Positions 33,742-43,118 of a stretch of 64,000 nt of DNA are shown here, piece after piece. The translations under genes were made by a program, and so were the position numbers. Source of the stretch: Erythrobacter oryzae. GTDB taxonomy: Bacteria; Pseudomonadota; Alphaproteobacteria; Sphingomonadales; Sphingomonadaceae. Each line of letters begins with the position of its first letter. The stretch's first letter is position 1. Below the pieces are notes generated by a model. It made no database searches, was not told the DNA's origin, and was given only the letters and a program-made list of their open reading frames with translations. The stretch covers positions 868,001-932,000 of the forward strand of contig NZ_JASCXI010000001.1 in assembly GCF_030271515.1 (NCBI RefSeq), written 5' to 3'.

Positions 33742-35736
33742 ATGAGCAATACTATCGTCTTCAACCCTTTCGATCCGGTCACCGGCCGCCCCACCGTCGA
33801 CGGTTTTGTGCTCGCCGATATCGGCGTGATTACTCCCGAGGCCGAGCCCGGCTATGTCAACGGCGCGCGTGTCGAGATCGGCAGCAGCGGATTGTCGCCG
33901 GTGGTGATCAACGCCGTGCAGGACGGCGATACGCTGGTCATCGGCGTGCTGTGCCGCGGTGACAGCAGCTTCGACAGCCTCGATATGGTGATGCTCGCCT
34001 TTCGCAATGCGGCAGGCCAGCAGCGCCGGATCGACATTCGCCCCAACTGGGGTGACGAACCCGATCCCATGACTGCGGCGGCGGTGGCAGAGACGGGATA
34101 TGGCGCCGCCAACCCCGATCCGGCCAATCCCGGCACGCATCTCGTCGAGGCCCCCTCCCCGTTCGGGTTCGACATCCGTACCAACAAACCGGCGCATATC
34201 GGGCCGACGTTCTATCAGCGCTCCGGCCCGTCCGGCAATTGGAGCAACGCCAGCGCGCCGACCGGCTTCGATTGCAAGGTGCGATCGTGGCGTCCGCTTG
34301 TCACGGCGGACTCGCCGACCGAGATCGCCTGGAGCCTCGAGGTGCGGGTTCCCGTCGGCGTTGCCAGCGGCGGCGCGGGCTGGATCGACCTCGGCGACGA
34401 CTTCGGCCTGTTCATCGACGTCTTCCGCGCCTTGCGTTACCTCGACGAGGGCGATCCGCTGTTCGGCTGGAGCCAGTACATCTTTCCTGCGACCGCACCG
34501 GTACTGGAGGGCATCATTGACCTCACGACCGACATTCCCGCCGCCAGCTTCGGGCGCGGGCTGAAAGGTGCAATGGTGTCGCAAGGTCAGGGTGTGCGGA
34601 TCAAGGGCGGTTCGATGGGGATCGGCTGCCGCCAGGCGGGCAGCGCCGTCTTGCAGAACACGATCAGCAAGACCGTCGACAACACGATCGTCGCCCAGCT
34701 GGAAAATACCGGACCCTTGGCATCGGGGGTGACGGCGGAGGTCCGGATGGCCAACTGGGGCCTCGGCCCGCCGCAGTTCAATGCCTGGGCTCTGGCAGCA
34801 GGCTGCACCAATCCTTCCCCCCCCGTGACGGTGGCAGCAGGAACACCCGGATCGCCCGGAGCGATGGTCGAAACGCTCAATGCCTGGCCCGCGGCCACGG
34901 TCCCGGTCGACTACCAGATGAGGCCGCACCAATGCATGTGGGTGCAACTCAAGGGCGCAGGCGTGGTATTCACCCAGAGCTCGGCGCGGCGGAACATGGA
35001 TTTCGTCAATTTCTCGTCAGAGGAACGTCCGGCCGAGATATCGGCGGTGGGCTATTCCAAGCCCGGTGACGGCAGCGACACCCAGGAATTCCTGCTGCGG
35101 ACCCGCTGCCGCAAGATCGTCGTCTCGGAATTGATCGGCGCGAAGGATCACGGTGAGGAGACCGTGACGATCATTGGCGGCGCGCTCCAGAACGCGATCG
35201 AGAATGACAAGCTCCGGCGCGACCAGATCGACGCCCCCCGCACCCATGTCGCGGTCGCCGACTCGGGGCGACGCGGTGTCGACATGTATAAGGATTCGGT
35301 GGTCTATCTGTGGATCACCGAAGGGCTGCGCCGCACCCACCAGATGATGGAGCTGGACGGGGTCAAGGGCGAGATCTGGGACCCCAGCCCCGGCGATTTC
35401 TCGCTCGCAGCCTATCACAACGGGGTCGATGATCCGATGGGATGGCAGATGTCGGGCGGAGGCCTGATCCAGCGCGGCAAGGGCGTTTACGGGATCAAGG
35501 TCAAGGACGGAAAGACCGCGACCATCAACGTCAAGGTCGGTGCCGGACCCGAGATCCGCCCGGGCGACACGTCGGATCTGCCGCGCAAGTTCCCTGACGG
35601 CGATGGCGGGGCGAACGGCGGCGGCACGGGACAGGATCCGAAGCCGGACGGCAAGCCCGACGGCTGCAGCCTTCAGGCTCTGCTGCTGGTTGTGATCCCT
35701 GCCGCGATCTACGCCGTCGGCAGCATGATCGCCTGA
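33742..35736 (+). CDS. Unknown eCIS-locus protein with C-terminal membrane anchor
   Basis: A 664-aa protein, not recognised. The body is beta-rich without a signal peptide. A Gly/Asp/Pro-rich linker (about 612-640; DGDGGANGGGTGQDPKPDG) leads to one terminal hydrophobic helix (LQALLLVVIPAAIYAVGSMI) that ends two residues from the C-terminus, a tail-anchor layout. In the locus it follows the Ig-like protein and precedes the tape-measure-position gene. It could fix the particle, or a receptor for it, to a membrane. AAAGGAGCC precedes the ATG. Confidence 0.75.
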   Translation: MSNTIVFNPFDPVTGRPTVDGFVLADIGVITPEAEPGYVNGARVEIGSSGLSPVVINAVQDGDTLVIGVLCRGDSSFDSLDMVMLAFRNAAGQQRRIDIRPNWGDEPDPMTAAAVAETGYGAANPDPANPGTHLVEAPSPFGFDIRTNKPAHIGPTFYQRSGPSGNWSNASAPTGFDCKVRSWRPLVTADSPTEIAWSLEVRVPVGVASGGAGWIDLGDDFGLFIDVFRALRYLDEGDPLFGWSQYIFPATAPVLEGIIDLTTDIPAASFGRGLKGAMVSQGQGVRIKGGSMGIGCRQAGSAVLQNTISKTVDNTIVAQLENTGPLASGVTAEVRMANWGLGPPQFNAWALAAGCTNPSPPVTVAAGTPGSPGAMVETLNAWPAATVPVDYQMRPHQCMWVQLKGAGVVFTQSSARRNMDFVNFSSEERPAEISAVGYSKPGDGSDTQEFLLRTRCRKIVVSELIGAKDHGEETVTIIGGALQNAIENDKLRRDQIDAPRTHVAVADSGRRGVDMYKDSVVYLWITEGLRRTHQMMELDGVKGEIWDPSPGDFSLAAYHNGVDDPMGWQMSGGGLIQRGKGVYGIKVKDGKTATINVKVGAGPEIRPGDTSDLPRKFPDGDGGANGGGTGQDPKPDGKPDGCSLQALLLVVIPAAIYAVGSMIA

Positions 35737-35743
35737 GGCCGGC

Positions 35744-37501
35744 GTGTCCGCCTTCCCCGCTCTCACCCTCCAGCACGCGCGTGCCGGCGCTCCCTTCGCG
35801 ACGAAGGGGTCGCTGGCCGCGGCGCTTGGATGGTGGAGCGAGGGACCGGGCCATGCGGACGAATGGCTGCTGGTGCCGCGTTTGCAGCTCGCCATGCCGC
35901 GCGCCGCGCAATCCTCGCCCGGGGCGCTCGCCCGCCGCCTCGATCATGCGCTGGCGGCGGTGCGAGCCGGTGCCACCGTCGATCCCGCGCCGGGGACCGC
36001 GCCAAGGGGTGCGCTGCGCTTCACCCGGCGCGAGCGGTGGCTGGCGTGGCTGGCGGTGCGGCTGGCATCGCCCGAACACATCCTTGCGGCAGACTGCGCC
36101 CCCCTGCCCGAACCTCCCCAAGCGATGCGCGCTGCGCTCCGCAAGGCGGTGGCCGTCGATCCGCTGGTCTTGCCGGCTGTCACCCGGGCGCTGGTTGCAG
36201 CGGGCACATTTCCGGCCTGGGCGGCAAGCTGGACCGACTCCGATACCGCCGCGATCGAAGCCGCGCTGACGACCCATTTCGCGGTGCCGCCGGATGTGCT
36301 GGCACGTGTCGCGGCAGAACCCGTCGCGGAGATTGCGCCACTCCCGGCGCACGCCACGCCGCAAGGTCGCGGCGGACCAAGGGAGCATGACGGCCGGTCC
36401 GAGGCCACCGCTGCGATCATCCGGATACTCGGTCCGGTGTTGCCCTATCGGGTCCTGCACTCCTCCGCGCCGCGCCACGCGACGCTGGCGCTGCTGGTGG
36501 CGGCGATCGCCGCGAAACCGGCGATGGCCTCGCGGATTGTGCAGGCCTTGGCAGAGGTGCCCCCCGCGTCGACCGCGAGCACCGCTCCGCTCCCTCGGGA
36601 GCGCGTTGCCCCGATACCTCGTGGCGGGAGCGCGAGGGCAATGGTCGCCAAGCGTCCTTACTGGCGCGGCACCGCGCTCGCCCCGCGAGAGGCCCCCTCG
36701 CAGCCTATGGCACGTTACGCCGAACGCGGCCGCGCGCGCAGAGAGTCGATCCTCGCAAGATCACCAGAAGGAGAGGTCGCCCACCGCTCTGCCGGTCGCG
36801 GCGAACCTGACCCGCAGGCGGCACCGCGTCTGTCTGCCGCGCGCCTGCCGCTGCCCGCTTGCGAGACCCGCTTCGGCGGCCTGCTGTTTCTCCTCAACGC
36901 CTTCACCGTGCTCGGGCTCTATCCCGATTTCACGCGACCGCTCGACCCACGGATCGCGCCGTCGCCCTGCTGGTTGCTCGAACGGATCGGCATGGCATGG
37001 TTCGGGCGGCGCTTCGCCCGCGATCCCCTGCGCGCCTGGCTCGCGCAACGCGCGGTCGGAGGCGATCTGCCGGGCAGCTGGCAGACCGACCCCACCTGGG
37101 ACGGACCTGCGCTGCGTCCCCTGCGCTTCCGATATGGCGGCTACGCCTGCGCGTGGGACCGGCGCGGGTTTATCGCCAGCATCGCGCCGCTGCGTATGCG
37201 CGACCGGCAGCTCCGGCGCCCACCGGTCCGCGCTGTCCGGGCCTTGCGCGCCCTGCCGCTGGAAACGCAGGCGTGGCTCACAGGGCTGCTCTCCTATCTC
37301 GACTGGCGGCTCGCCGGGTCCGCGGTCAGACGGCGCGATCTGTGTCTGGCGGGAACACTGGTTTCAAGCGAGGACGCTGACGAAGTGACGCTGCGTATCT
37401 CGCTGGCGCAACTTCCCATCGCCCTGCGCCTTTCCGGGCTCGACCGCGATCCCGGCTGGATTCCCGCCGAAGGGTGCAATGTCAGGTTCGAATTCACATG
37501 A
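35744..37501 (+). CDS. eCIS protein preceding the ATPase (Pvc14 position)
   Basis: A 585-aa protein. The first 270 residues are alanine-rich and helical (LARRLDHALAAVRAG, RRERWLAWLAVRLASPEHIL); a basic, low-complexity middle (about 285-360) follows. The C-terminal third starts CETRFGGLLFLLNAFTVLGLYPDFT, a pattern recalled from eCIS proteins encoded beside the ATPase. It occupies the position of the tape-measure protein Pvc14/Afp14, but clear family motifs were not confirmed, so tape-measure function is inference. The start is GTG 35744; the stop overlaps the ATPase start (ATGA). Confidence 0.7.
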   Translation: MSAFPALTLQHARAGAPFATKGSLAAALGWWSEGPGHADEWLLVPRLQLAMPRAAQSSPGALARRLDHALAAVRAGATVDPAPGTAPRGALRFTRRERWLAWLAVRLASPEHILAADCAPLPEPPQAMRAALRKAVAVDPLVLPAVTRALVAAGTFPAWAASWTDSDTAAIEAALTTHFAVPPDVLARVAAEPVAEIAPLPAHATPQGRGGPREHDGRSEATAAIIRILGPVLPYRVLHSSAPRHATLALLVAAIAAKPAMASRIVQALAEVPPASTASTAPLPRERVAPIPRGGSARAMVAKRPYWRGTALAPREAPSQPMARYAERGRARRESILARSPEGEVAHRSAGRGEPDPQAAPRLSAARLPLPACETRFGGLLFLLNAFTVLGLYPDFTRPLDPRIAPSPCWLLERIGMAWFGRRFARDPLRAWLAQRAVGGDLPGSWQTDPTWDGPALRPLRFRYGGYACAWDRRGFIASIAPLRMRDRQLRRPPVRAVRALRALPLETQAWLTGLLSYLDWRLAGSAVRRRDLCLAGTLVSSEDADEVTLRISLAQLPIALRLSGLDRDPGWIPAEGCNVRFEFT

Positions 37502-39447
37502 CCCTCAGACCCGCAGATCAATTCCGTTTCGAGGTGCTGGCCTGCACCACCCGCCTGCTCGAGGCGATGGCACCGGAGCAACGCGCCGCGCTCGTCGCCG
37601 CCCTGCCGGGGCTGACATTTTACGAGGCCGAAGCGCGCCGGCGCTGGCCCGCCGCAGCGATGCGCGAGATCGAGCTTGCAGCGATCGCGCTCGCCCATCC
37701 CGGCTGGCCGTTGCAAAGGCTGGACAGTCTCGACCTTGGCTCTCTCGGCCGCCTGATCCCGCAGCTTCTGCTGATGGCCGAGGAAGATACCGACCTTGCC
37801 CAGCTGTTCGAGCCCGAGGGCGGTTTCGTTTCGCTGGGCGGCCTGCTGGCGGCGGTGCGCCTGCTCGACCAGCAGGCCGACGCCGTCGATCTGCTGGTCG
37901 CGCTCGACGAGCTGGAAGCGCGCGGATTGATCGTGTCGGTCGATCCGCAGGCGATGCGCAACCGGCGCCGCTACCGCGTCGAACCGCTGGTAGCGGCGGC
38001 GCTGCTCGGCCTGCGGCCACGGTCGGAGAGCCTGCGACTGGTCGCGGCGGATGACCTGCCCGATCCCGCAAAGTGGCTGCCGCATCGCGAGGGCGATCCG
38101 CTGCCGGCAGCGATGGGGCGCCAATGGGCCGCGGCGCAGAATTGCGCGGTCGTTATCAAGGGGCCGGGCCGCAATGGCCGCAAGACCTGGGCGGCGATGG
38201 CTGCGCGCGCCGCGGGAAAGCCGCTGCTGGTCGCCGATCCAGCGATGCTCGGCGATCCGCAGCGCTGGAGGGTCGCATCGGCGCTCGCCTGGCTGCACGA
38301 CGCGGTGCTGCTCGCCGAGATCGACACGGCGCCGGGCGAGATGACGGAGGTCCGCGAACCGGCCTGCGGTGCGATCAATCTCGCGCTGGTGTGCACCCGG
38401 AGCGGCGCCGTGCGTCTGCCGTCCGGCCTGGCGGGCTCGACGGTGACGCTCGGACTTCCGTCACCGGCTGCACGGATGCAGCATTGGCAAGCATCCAGCC
38501 TGACCGACGGCCTGCCCGACCTTGACCGGATCGTCCTGACGACAGGCAACATCCGCCGCGCGGGCCGCGATGCGCTCGCCGCCGCCAAGCTCGCCGGACG
38601 CACCGCTCCCGCGCCGGAGGATCTGCGCGCCGCGCTGCGCGGGCTGCGCGATGCGCGACTGGAAACGCTCGCCACCCTGCTCGATGCCTCGCAAGACCCC
38701 GATCCGCTGTTTCTGGATCACGAAAGCGAGGCGGAGTTCTTCGCGCTCGTCAGCCGCTGCCGTCACCGCGAGGCGCTGGGCGGGGACAACGAAGGGGTGC
38801 GCGCGCTGCTCAGCGGCCCCAGCGGCACCGGCAAGACGCTGGCTGCCCGCCACGTGGCCCGCGCGCTCGACAAGGACGTCTACCGCATCGACCTCGCCGC
38901 GACGGTCAACAAGTATATCGGGGAGACCGAAAAGGCGCTGGAACGCGCGCTATCGGCCGCCGAGGAGCTCGATGTCGTGTTGCTGCTCGACGAAGGCGAC
39001 GCGCTGATGGCGAAGCGCACCGATGTGACCAGTTCGAATGATCGCTACGCCAATCTCGAAACCAATTTCCTGCTGCAGCGGATCGAGAGCTTCCGCGGCA
39101 TCATTCTCGTCACCAGCAACGATGCCGACCGGATCGACCGCGCCTTTGCCCGGCGCATGGATGCGGTGATCGGCTTCGCCCAGCCGGACGAGGTGAGGCG
39201 GCTGGAAATCCTGCAACGGCAGCTGGGAGAAGGCCATATGGCCAGCCCCGCCCTTCTGGACGAGATCGCCTGCCGCTGCGCCCTGAGTGGCGGACAGTTG
39301 CGCAACGTCGCGCAGCACGCGCGCCTGCTCGCGCTCGATGCGGGGCGTGCGATCGGCGATGGCGAGCTGCGTGCGGCAATCGGCCGCGAATATCGCAAGC
39401 TTGGCGCCGATTGTCCGCTGCGCCGGCCGCTGGCCGCCGTGGGCTGA
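37498..39447 (+). CDS. eCIS AAA+ ATPase (Pvc15/Afp15)
   Basis: A 649-aa protein. The N-terminal part (1-190) is helical with a winged-helix-like segment (LLVALDELEARGLIVSVDP). A degenerate AAA-like unit follows (about 210-400; GPGRNGRKT stands where a Walker A is expected). The active AAA+ domain (about 415-645) has Walker A GPSGTGKT (near 440), Walker B VVLLLDEGDALM (near 495), and the sensor/arginine-finger region ILVTSNDADRIDRAFARRMD. In Afp/PVC the ATPase is needed for assembly or cargo loading. It is translationally coupled upstream and sits one base before the effector gene. Confidence 0.93.
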   Translation: MTLRPADQFRFEVLACTTRLLEAMAPEQRAALVAALPGLTFYEAEARRRWPAAAMREIELAAIALAHPGWPLQRLDSLDLGSLGRLIPQLLLMAEEDTDLAQLFEPEGGFVSLGGLLAAVRLLDQQADAVDLLVALDELEARGLIVSVDPQAMRNRRRYRVEPLVAAALLGLRPRSESLRLVAADDLPDPAKWLPHREGDPLPAAMGRQWAAAQNCAVVIKGPGRNGRKTWAAMAARAAGKPLLVADPAMLGDPQRWRVASALAWLHDAVLLAEIDTAPGEMTEVREPACGAINLALVCTRSGAVRLPSGLAGSTVTLGLPSPAARMQHWQASSLTDGLPDLDRIVLTTGNIRRAGRDALAAAKLAGRTAPAPEDLRAALRGLRDARLETLATLLDASQDPDPLFLDHESEAEFFALVSRCRHREALGGDNEGVRALLSGPSGTGKTLAARHVARALDKDVYRIDLAATVNKYIGETEKALERALSAAEELDVVLLLDEGDALMAKRTDVTSSNDRYANLETNFLLQRIESFRGIILVTSNDADRIDRAFARRMDAVIGFAQPDEVRRLEILQRQLGEGHMASPALLDEIACRCALSGGQLRNVAQHARLLALDAGRAIGDGELRAAIGREYRKLGADCPLRRPLAAVG

Positions 39448-39448
39448 T

Positions 39449-42400
39449 ATGGCGAGCGCCGCTCCCCCCGTCCAGGAGCGCCGCCCGGCCGCTGCCGATA
39501 CCCCGCCGCTGCAACTCAAGGCCGTCGCGACCGACACCGGCACCGCGCGCCCGGTCGTCCGCGCCAGCCTGTCCGCGACGCCGCAGGCCAAGCGCTTCGT
39601 CTCCTCCCCCGGCGATCCGGCCGAACGCGAGGCCGACCGGGTGGCAAAGCAGGTCATGGAGATGCCTGCCCCGGCCGTGACCGCGCGCGGCGAGCGAAGC
39701 GCGCAAAGGGTCGCCGCGAGGCCGCTGCCGGTTCTGCCGCGCGCGCCCTCGCCGAGCGGCCCGGACAGCGCGGTCGCGGCCAAGGTCCGCGCGGCCGCGA
39801 CCGGAGGCGCACAGCTCTCGCGCAAGACCCGCGCCTTTCTCGAACCCCGCTTCCGCGCCGATTTTTCGGGCGTGATGATCCACACCGATGCGATGGCCGC
39901 GCGGCTCGCCAACGAACTCGGCGCGCGCGCCTTCACCTATGGCCGCCACATCTTCTTCGCCGCAGGGCAATACAATCCCGACACCCGCGACGGGCTGGAG
40001 CTGCTCGCCCACGAGCTGACCCACACGATCCAGCAATGCGAGACGATCCAGCGCAAGGAGGCCGATCCGGCCGAGGCACCGCGCGTCTCCGAACGCACCG
40101 GGCGACAGGCCAGCCGCCTCGGCATTTCCGACGCGCTCGACTATTTCGCCGATGCCGCCAACGCGATCCCCGGCTACCGGATGTTCACGATCCTGATCGG
40201 CGTGAACCCGATCAACATGAGCGCGGTCGAGGCCAGCGCCGCCAATATCCTGCGCGCGATCGTCGAGTTCCTGCCGGGCGGCAACATCATCACCCGGGTG
40301 CTCGACAGCTACGGCATCTTCGACAAGGTCGGCAGCTGGATCGAAGGGCAGCTCAAGTCACTGGGCATAACCGGCGCGGCCATCCGGGCGGCGATCGACC
40401 GGTTCCTCGACTCGCTCGGCTGGCGCGACATCTTCAGTCTGGGCAGCGTGTGGAACAGGGCCAAGGCGATCTTCACCGATCCGATCAGCCGGATCCTTGC
40501 CTTTGCCAGAGGGCTGTTTTCGAAGATCCTCGAAATGGTCCAGGAAGCGGTGCTCAAGCCGCTCGCCGCATTGGCCGCGCAAACGCCGTTCTATACCCTG
40601 CTCAAGGCCGTGCTGGGCAAGGACCCGGTGACCGGCGAGAAGTTCGAAGGCGGCGCCGCCGAGGTGATCGGCGGGTTCATGACGATGATCGGCCAGCAGG
40701 AGCTGTGGCAGAACATCCAGCGCGCCAACGCCATTCCGCGCGCCTTTGCCTGGTTCAAGACCGCGATGAAGGGTCTGGTGGGCCTCGTCAGCAGCATCCC
40801 GACGCGCTTCATCGACGGGCTGAAGAGCCTCGAGATCATGGACTTTGTGGTCCTTCCCCGCGCCTTCGCGAAGATCGGTTCGGTGATCGGCAGCTTCCTT
40901 GCGGATTTCGGCAGCTGGGCGCTGGGAACCGTGATCGACCTGCTCAAGATCATCGTCGAGGTCGTGGCGCCGGCCGTCCTGCCCTACATTGCGAAGGCGG
41001 CGGGCGCGTTCAACACGATCCTGCGCAATCCCATCGGCTTCGTCGGCAATCTGGTGAAGGCCGCGATGCAGGGCTTCCGCCAGTTCGCAAGCAATTTCCT
41101 CACCCACCTGCAGGCGTCGCTGGTCGGCTGGCTGACGGGGGCCATGGCGGGGGCGAACATCTACATTCCGCAGGGGCTGAACCTGCGCGAGATCCTCAAG
41201 TTCGTGCTTTCGATCCTCGGCCTGACCTGGGCGAACATCCGCGCCAAGCTGGTGCGTGCGACCAACGAGACCACCGTGGTCGCGCTCGAAACCGGCTTCG
41301 ACATCGTGCGCACGCTTGTCACCGAAGGCCCGGCGGCTGCATGGCAGAAGATCATCGAGGTCATCGGCAATCTCAAGCAGATGGCGATCGATGCGATCAT
41401 GGACTTCGTGAAGAGCCGCGTGGTGCAGGCGGCGGTCACGCGGCTGCTGTCGATGCTCTCGCCCGCGGGCGCCTTCATCCAGGCGATCATCGCGATCTAC
41501 AACACGATCATGTTCTTCGTCGAACGGCTGCGCCAGATCGCGGCGGTGGCGGCGAGCTTCATCGATTCCATCGCCGCGATCGCATCGGGCAGCCTCGGCG
41601 CGGCGGCCAACCGGGTCGAGACCACGATGGCGGGGCTGCTGACGCTGGTGATCAGCTTCCTCGCCCGCATCGCGGGGCTGGGTCGGGTGTCCGACGCAGT
41701 CACCAACCTCATCAACCGCATCCGCGCACCGATCGACCGGGCTCTGGACGCGGTGGTGAACTGGATCGTGACCCAGGCACGGCGGTTGGGGCGGTTCCTG
41801 CTGCAGGCCGGCACGCCAGCCGATCCCAACGCGCGGTTGCGGTTGGCTATAAGGGATGCACGGCTCATTGCTCGGGGCTTGGGCAATAGGATTTCAAGGT
41901 CAGTACTTGAGACCGGCATCGCTATTCTTAGGACGCGTTACGGTCTTTCGGCGCTGAGGGTCACCGAGCGAAATGGACGCTACCTCGTTTTCGCATCGAT
42001 CAACCCCATGATTGAAGAGGAAGTTGCTCAAGCATTGAGCGGCACTTCGGTTGATGTCGAACGGCTAATCGATCAAGTTGCCGGTGACTTGATGTCGGAT
42101 CCGCGGGTGGTGCGGGAACGTGAGAGGGTTCTGAGAGCGCACCAAGGTCCGGCGGGCATGGCAGCGGCGGGAAACCGGGGGAGCGATACGGTAATCCCGA
42201 CAATTGCAGTCGGGCCCGGCCCGGGCATGCTTGGGGCGGCAGCAGCGTTGCAGGACGCAAATCGACCTGCGCGCTTCAGCTTCCAGACCAACTCGCCACA
42301 TGAGTTTATGGCAATGCCGTTCAGGGCCGGCGTGTCGGGCGAGATGCAGTCGACGCCGGGCCCCGGCGGCGTGATCGTCGGCCGCGGTCAGGAAAATGGC

Positions 42401-42988
42401 GCACGCGTGTCGGTCAGCTACCCGGCTCTGGTCCAGCGCTTTAGGGAGATCGCAAATGCCCAGACTCCGCCGATCGGAGACCGCCAGATGGCTTCGATCC
42501 TCGTCGGCTATCTACGTTCCGGAGCTATGCCGCGACCATTCGATCAAGGAAATAACGCTCTTTTCCTCGCGGAAATGGGCCGTGTTGTGGGATCAGTCGA
42601 GGTAGCCCGTAGCCAAAGCGCGGCAGTCGAGTTGGCGATGATCACTCGCCTTGTGCAGACGGGTACCCTGACCATCGATCAAGCCTTCGCGCGCGAATCG
42701 CAGGTCAACCCGATGACTATGACAGGCGCGCCCGCAGCTGCGCGCGCACGGCAGAATGAATTGCTAGGCTCGGCAGCCCGGCCCGGGGGCGAAGCTGGCA
42801 CAAGGGTAGATCAGTTCGTAACAAGGCGACGGCAGTTAATTATTGCGTTCGCGATGCAAGAGATTCGAAGTCGCCGTCTTACATTTGCAACGCCAGCGGA
42901 TGTCCAAGCTTGGGCAAGAACTGGATTGGTGGAGATTATCCGCGCACGAGCCGAAGAACTCTTCGGTCTGCGCGACCTTCCGAACTGA
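39449..42988 (+). CDS. eCIS effector: DUF4157 (eCIScore) protein with variable C-terminus
   Basis: A 1179-aa cargo candidate. The disordered Pro/Ala-rich start contains SSPGDPAEREADRVAKQVM, and the DUF4157 domain (about 110-195) has DFSGVMIHTDAMAARLANEL, then ELLAHELTHTIQQ with HELTH at 188-192. DUF4157 marks eCIS-loaded effectors and resembles zinc metallopeptidases. The middle (about 230-790) is long, helical and partly hydrophobic. It ends with a junction RAPIDRALDAVVNWIV, after which about 380 residues of unknown fold follow. That last part has visibly lower GC and rare codons (ATA, AGG, CTA), as if replaced by transfer. No immunity-like gene follows. Confidence 0.88.
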   Translation: MASAAPPVQERRPAAADTPPLQLKAVATDTGTARPVVRASLSATPQAKRFVSSPGDPAEREADRVAKQVMEMPAPAVTARGERSAQRVAARPLPVLPRAPSPSGPDSAVAAKVRAAATGGAQLSRKTRAFLEPRFRADFSGVMIHTDAMAARLANELGARAFTYGRHIFFAAGQYNPDTRDGLELLAHELTHTIQQCETIQRKEADPAEAPRVSERTGRQASRLGISDALDYFADAANAIPGYRMFTILIGVNPINMSAVEASAANILRAIVEFLPGGNIITRVLDSYGIFDKVGSWIEGQLKSLGITGAAIRAAIDRFLDSLGWRDIFSLGSVWNRAKAIFTDPISRILAFARGLFSKILEMVQEAVLKPLAALAAQTPFYTLLKAVLGKDPVTGEKFEGGAAEVIGGFMTMIGQQELWQNIQRANAIPRAFAWFKTAMKGLVGLVSSIPTRFIDGLKSLEIMDFVVLPRAFAKIGSVIGSFLADFGSWALGTVIDLLKIIVEVVAPAVLPYIAKAAGAFNTILRNPIGFVGNLVKAAMQGFRQFASNFLTHLQASLVGWLTGAMAGANIYIPQGLNLREILKFVLSILGLTWANIRAKLVRATNETTVVALETGFDIVRTLVTEGPAAAWQKIIEVIGNLKQMAIDAIMDFVKSRVVQAAVTRLLSMLSPAGAFIQAIIAIYNTIMFFVERLRQIAAVAASFIDSIAAIASGSLGAAANRVETTMAGLLTLVISFLARIAGLGRVSDAVTNLINRIRAPIDRALDAVVNWIVTQARRLGRFLLQAGTPADPNARLRLAIRDARLIARGLGNRISRSVLETGIAILRTRYGLSALRVTERNGRYLVFASINPMIEEEVAQALSGTSVDVERLIDQVAGDLMSDPRVVRERERVLRAHQGPAGMAAAGNRGSDTVIPTIAVGPGPGMLGAAAALQDANRPARFSFQTNSPHEFMAMPFRAGVSGEMQSTPGPGGVIVGRGQENGARVSVSYPALVQRFREIANAQTPPIGDRQMASILVGYLRSGAMPRPFDQGNNALFLAEMGRVVGSVEVARSQSAAVELAMITRLVQTGTLTIDQAFARESQVNPMTMTGAPAAARARQNELLGSAARPGGEAGTRVDQFVTRRRQLIIAFAMQEIRSRRLTFATPADVQAWARTGLVEIIRARAEELFGLRDLPN

Positions 42989-43118
42989 CCCCAACATATG
43001 GAGGCCATTCGAGCCTTCAGCTATATCTCTGTCGGCAGTGAGGCTAGTCTGAGACCCGATTGTGCCGCTTCACCATGAAGGCTACGCTAGGCACATGCTC
43101 GGTGATCCTCTCCCGCCC

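Noticed and set aside
13634-39447. Type VI secretion system.
   Set aside because: No TssB/TssC pair, no TssJLM membrane complex and no ClpV; the sheath is of the one-protein phage type.
10444-43118. eCIS locus as an island inserted at tRNA-Pro(GGG).
   Set aside because: No integrase, no repeat of the tRNA 3' end near 43 kb, and base composition like the neighbours except in the effector tail.
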